DNA of 8,624 bases from Actinomycetota bacterium (lineage in GTDB: Bacteria; Actinomycetota; Actinomycetes; Mycobacteriales; Micromonosporaceae). A program made the position numbers and the translations under genes. Under the pieces are notes generated by a model. It had not been told where the DNA came from. It saw only the letters and a program-made list of their open reading frames with translations, and ran no database searches. This document shows, piece after piece, positions 6,793 to 8,624 of the stretch (its first letter is position 1; each line of letters opens with the position of its first letter). The stretch lies in assembly GCA_005885115.1 (NCBI GenBank), contig VAXX01000506.1:1-8624 (forward strand), in the 5' to 3' direction.

Positions 6793-6870
6793 AGGCTTGA
6801 TTTTTGCCATGCAGCGCGACGCCCGCCGGTGCCGCCAGCTCGTCGCCCGTCGGCTCGGTCCATCAAGCGA

Positions 6871-6894
6871 GCCCTGACCCCGGCCGGTTAGGGC
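6871..6894 (-). terminator. Probable hairpin terminator of the regulator/flavoprotein unit
   Basis: GCCCTGACC (6871-6879) and GGTTAGGGC (6886-6894) form a nine-pair stem around the six-base loop CCGGCC. One position is a G-U pair when read on the + strand and a C/A mismatch on the - strand. The stem overlaps the TAA stop of the flavoprotein gene (6888-6890). No T-run follows on the - strand, as is common for actinobacterial terminators. Its position directly at the end of the gene is the main argument. Confidence 0.45.
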
Positions 6895-7433
6895 ACCTTC
6901 TCCGCTATCGCCTTCAGCGCCAACCGCCACGGGTATTGCTTCAGGATTTCATCACCAGCGCCCGGTGCGTGTGGTTCGTAGATATCAGGCGACACCAACA
7001 CGGTGACGCCGATACCCCGTAACGTCTCGACACTCTGCCGCCAGGCCGGATGAACGCCAAGCGCATTGTTGAAGAACGGCATCAACACCACCGGGGTACC
7101 CAGCCCCACTGCTTCCGCCACGGTGCTCAGTACCAAGGTGTCGGTAATACCGAATGCCCATTTGTTCAACGTATTGAAGCTGGCCCCGGCCAGAATAATT
7201 CCGTCTGCCTTTGGAAAAGGGCTGACCTCGTCCGGGCGCCGGTAGTGGCAGCGTACCGGGTAGCCGGTCTGCGCTTCGAGGGCTGGCACGTCAACGAAGT
7301 TGAGCGCGTTCGGTGTCACCAGCACGCACGTAGTCCAGCCTGCCTGTTGCGCCAGCTCGATGAGCGTGCCGATTTGCGTGGCCGCCGGGGTCGCACACGT
7401 AGCGATGTACAGCACTCGGCGCTTGTCGCTCAT
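6888..7433 (-). CDS. Flavoprotein of the PPCDC/HFCD fold, substrate unknown
   Basis: This 181-residue protein has the flavodoxin-like Rossmann fold of the homo-oligomeric flavin-containing Cys decarboxylases (Pfam 'Flavoprotein'), the family of phosphopantothenoylcysteine decarboxylase, EpiD and MrsD. Visible features are the N-terminal strand RRVLYIATCATPAA (5-18, flavin phosphate loop region), KADGIILAGASFNTLNKWAFGITD (75-98, equivalent to the family's AD..vaPaSaNTi.K.a.Giad) and VVLMPFFNNALGVHPAW (115-131, equivalent to the substrate-clamp PxMNxxMW region). Two features are odd. The family proline before the A/S-N-T is glycine (G83). By my alignment to AtHAL3a the catalytic histidine position is occupied by E69, with the nearest histidine at H63. 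A classical cysteine-decarboxylase reaction is therefore doubtful. The gene starts within the regulator's stop (ATGA), so the two are probably translationally coupled. L138 is encoded by TTA, the only such codon I found here. Base composition is well below that of the left-hand genes. Confidence 0.85.
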   Translation of the reverse strand: MSDKRRVLYIATCATPAATQIGTLIELAQQAGWTTCVLVTPNALNFVDVPALEAQTGYPVRCHYRRPDEVSPFPKADGIILAGASFNTLNKWAFGITDTLVLSTVAEAVGLGTPVVLMPFFNNALGVHPAWRQSVETLRGIGVTVLVSPDIYEPHAPGAGDEILKQYPWRLALKAIAEKVP

Positions 7434-8623
7434 ACCTGAATACCCAGTTCTCGCGCGATACGCGCCAGCGGCGCCGTTGGTCGGCTGCCACGTGGGTAAC
7501 CGCGTACCAAATCAAGTACCAATGTGTGCGTCAGTGGGCGGCAGCGAACTTCTTCGCGGGCAATCTGGTCGGCTTGCAGCAGGAGTTGAACCGCGTTATC
7601 GCGCGGTAGGGTGGCGAGCTGCCCGGGACTGATCTGGCTAGCTTCTTCCACCACCCGGCCGCCTTCGTGCATATCTGCAAGGGCCGACACCCGATGCAGC
7701 AGGACGTTTGTCGGGCCGAATGCCGAGTAGTGCTCGTTGCGGTCGCCGCCCAGCAGAGCGGCAACGCGGCCGGCTTCGGTATTCAGCTCGCGGGACAGTG
7801 ACGCATCGTGAATGCGGGCGGCTGCAATGCTGCCCTTGAGAAACAGAGCGCCGTAGGCGGAAAGCAGGGTGGGATTTGCCGTGGCGAGCGCGGCATCCAG
7901 CCGGGCGGCGGTCGCCATGACCAGTGATACGCCGCGTCGGACGCTGTCGGTGCCTGACGAGGCCATAAGGGCATGGACCAACCGGCGGATAGTCGCGCCA
8001 ACCAGCGCCAGATCGCCCGTCCATTCAGCGACCACGATGCCGCGATCACCGGCGAGCCAGCCAAGGTCGGTGCGACCCAGCTTGAAAGCGATTTCGGCAG
8101 CCAACCAATAAGCCTGAGTGAGGTAATTGGCGGCGGTTTCGCGCTCCGGCGAGTCGGGCAAGCCACGGTAGGTCTGTTGCAGCACAACCAGAAAATCGGG
8201 CAGTAGGCGGGTTACAGCTTGGTAATTGGACGCCTGAAAAGCTGTCCAACAGTAATTCAGGGTACGGTTCAAGACCGGGAGGTCCGGAGGCTGATCAAAT
8301 TCCGGCGGGCCACAAATACCGTCGTAGCGTTGCAGTGCTTCCTGCAAAGCTTCTATCTCAACACTGTCAGCGCAACTTTCAGCGCGGGCCGCCTCGTCGG
8401 AGTCGAGCAAAACATGCAGCCGCACGTCAAGTACGGCGGCAATCTGTTCCAGCACGGACAAGCGGTCAAGCTGCCGGTCGCCGCTCTTTATTTTGTCAAC
8501 CCAACTGATTGACTTGCCCATGCGGTCGGCGAACAGCTTGCGGGTGAAGCCCCGGCGCTGGATCCAGTACACCACGCGGCCGGCTATCTCTTGGCGCCGC
8601 GCAGCGTCCGGGTCGTTGGCCAT
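7430..8623 (-). CDS. XRE-family regulator with helical (TPR-like) C-terminal domain
   Basis: This 397-residue, probably cytoplasmic DNA-binding regulator has an XRE/Cro-type helix-turn-helix at about residues 12-74 (IAGRVVYWIQRRGFTRKLF, then MGKSISWVDKIKSGDR as the turn and recognition helix, then LSVLEQIAAVLDV). The remaining 300 residues are alanine/leucine-rich helices, likely TPR-like repeats: NYLTQAYWLAAEIAFKLGRTD (166-186), then ALVGATIRRLVHALM, then a C-terminal segment with FGPTNVLLHRVSALADMHEG (302-321). I recognise that FGPTNV-containing segment from many actinobacterial XRE proteins; it may sense a ligand or partner. The ATG at 8621-8623 gives a typical N-terminus, but the window ends one base upstream, so a longer start cannot be excluded and its promoter is not visible. 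Its TGA overlaps the flavoprotein ATG by four bases (ATGA), pointing to one operon and a shared role. Local G+C is lower than in the left-hand genes (50% in the line at 8221). Confidence 0.88.
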   Translation of the reverse strand: MANDPDAARRQEIAGRVVYWIQRRGFTRKLFADRMGKSISWVDKIKSGDRQLDRLSVLEQIAAVLDVRLHVLLDSDEAARAESCADSVEIEALQEALQRYDGICGPPEFDQPPDLPVLNRTLNYCWTAFQASNYQAVTRLLPDFLVVLQQTYRGLPDSPERETAANYLTQAYWLAAEIAFKLGRTDLGWLAGDRGIVVAEWTGDLALVGATIRRLVHALMASSGTDSVRRGVSLVMATAARLDAALATANPTLLSAYGALFLKGSIAAARIHDASLSRELNTEAGRVAALLGGDRNEHYSAFGPTNVLLHRVSALADMHEGGRVVEEASQISPGQLATLPRDNAVQLLLQADQIAREEVRCRPLTHTLVLDLVRGYPRGSRPTAPLARIARELGIQV

Positions 8624-8624
8624 C

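Noticed and set aside
6775..6805. + strand stem followed by TTTTT as a strong intrinsic terminator
   Set aside because: The T-run begins eight bases after the stem and no + strand gene ends nearby, so I kept it only as part of a hairpin cluster rather than as a terminator call.
5446..6891. 481-codon open frame on the + strand opposite ku
   Set aside because: It is antisense to a clear Ku gene, its start lies within the synthetase gene, and its translation is arginine/glycine-rich with no domain. Long antisense frames are usual in high-GC coding DNA.
6739..6930. Short - strand frame in the ku-flavoprotein gap
   Set aside because: It overlaps the flavoprotein 3' end and the hairpin region, has no promoter or ribosome site, and its translation is low in recognisable structure.

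Overview
The window is high-GC actinobacterial DNA. The left three quarters is roughly 70% G+C by hand count of sample lines (one 60-base line at 3001 is 73%). It uses GTG starts and lacks Shine-Dalgarno sequences. It also carries an excess of the tetranucleotide GTAC: 21 copies in the first 2400 bases, against roughly 7 expected from composition. That combination looks to me like Micromonosporaceae (Actinoplanes/Micromonospora relatives), but the family assignment is inference and no rRNA or marker gene is present to prove it.

Layout from left to right: (1) the 3' part of a YceI-family lipocalin-like protein, cut by the left edge; (2) a 160-residue membrane-anchored extracytoplasmic protein of unknown function; (3) an aldehyde dehydrogenase; (4) a 14-helix-type DHA2 drug/H+ antiporter; (5) an AlkK-type medium/long-chain fatty acyl-CoA synthetase. 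All five are on the + strand. (6) On the - strand and convergent with the synthetase is the DNA end-binding protein Ku of bacterial non-homologous end joining; the two genes share a CTAG palindrome as both stop codons. (7) A 164-base gap follows, containing several hairpins and the ku promoter region. (8) Last is a - strand two-gene unit: an XRE-type regulator, then a PPCDC/HFCD-fold flavoprotein, joined by an ATGA stop/start overlap.

Most complete genes in the left part appear to be transcribed singly and leaderless. A TAnnnT-like -10 hexamer sits 6 (once 7) bases before the start codon of the membrane protein, the dehydrogenase, the transporter, the synthetase and ku. The dehydrogenase and synthetase could serve aldehyde/fatty-acid turnover, but nothing in the sequence proves a shared pathway with the transporter.

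From about 6890 rightwards the DNA changes character. Sample lines fall to 47-50% G+C, GTAC enrichment disappears, and the regulator/flavoprotein pair contains the only in-frame TTA leucine codon I found in the window. This pair is the most likely recently acquired or specially regulated element and the best candidate for an uncharacterised system. I cannot assign its substrate or targets from sequence alone. No rRNA, tRNA, IS element, CRISPR array or attachment site was found, and there is no gene-free stretch over 300 bases.
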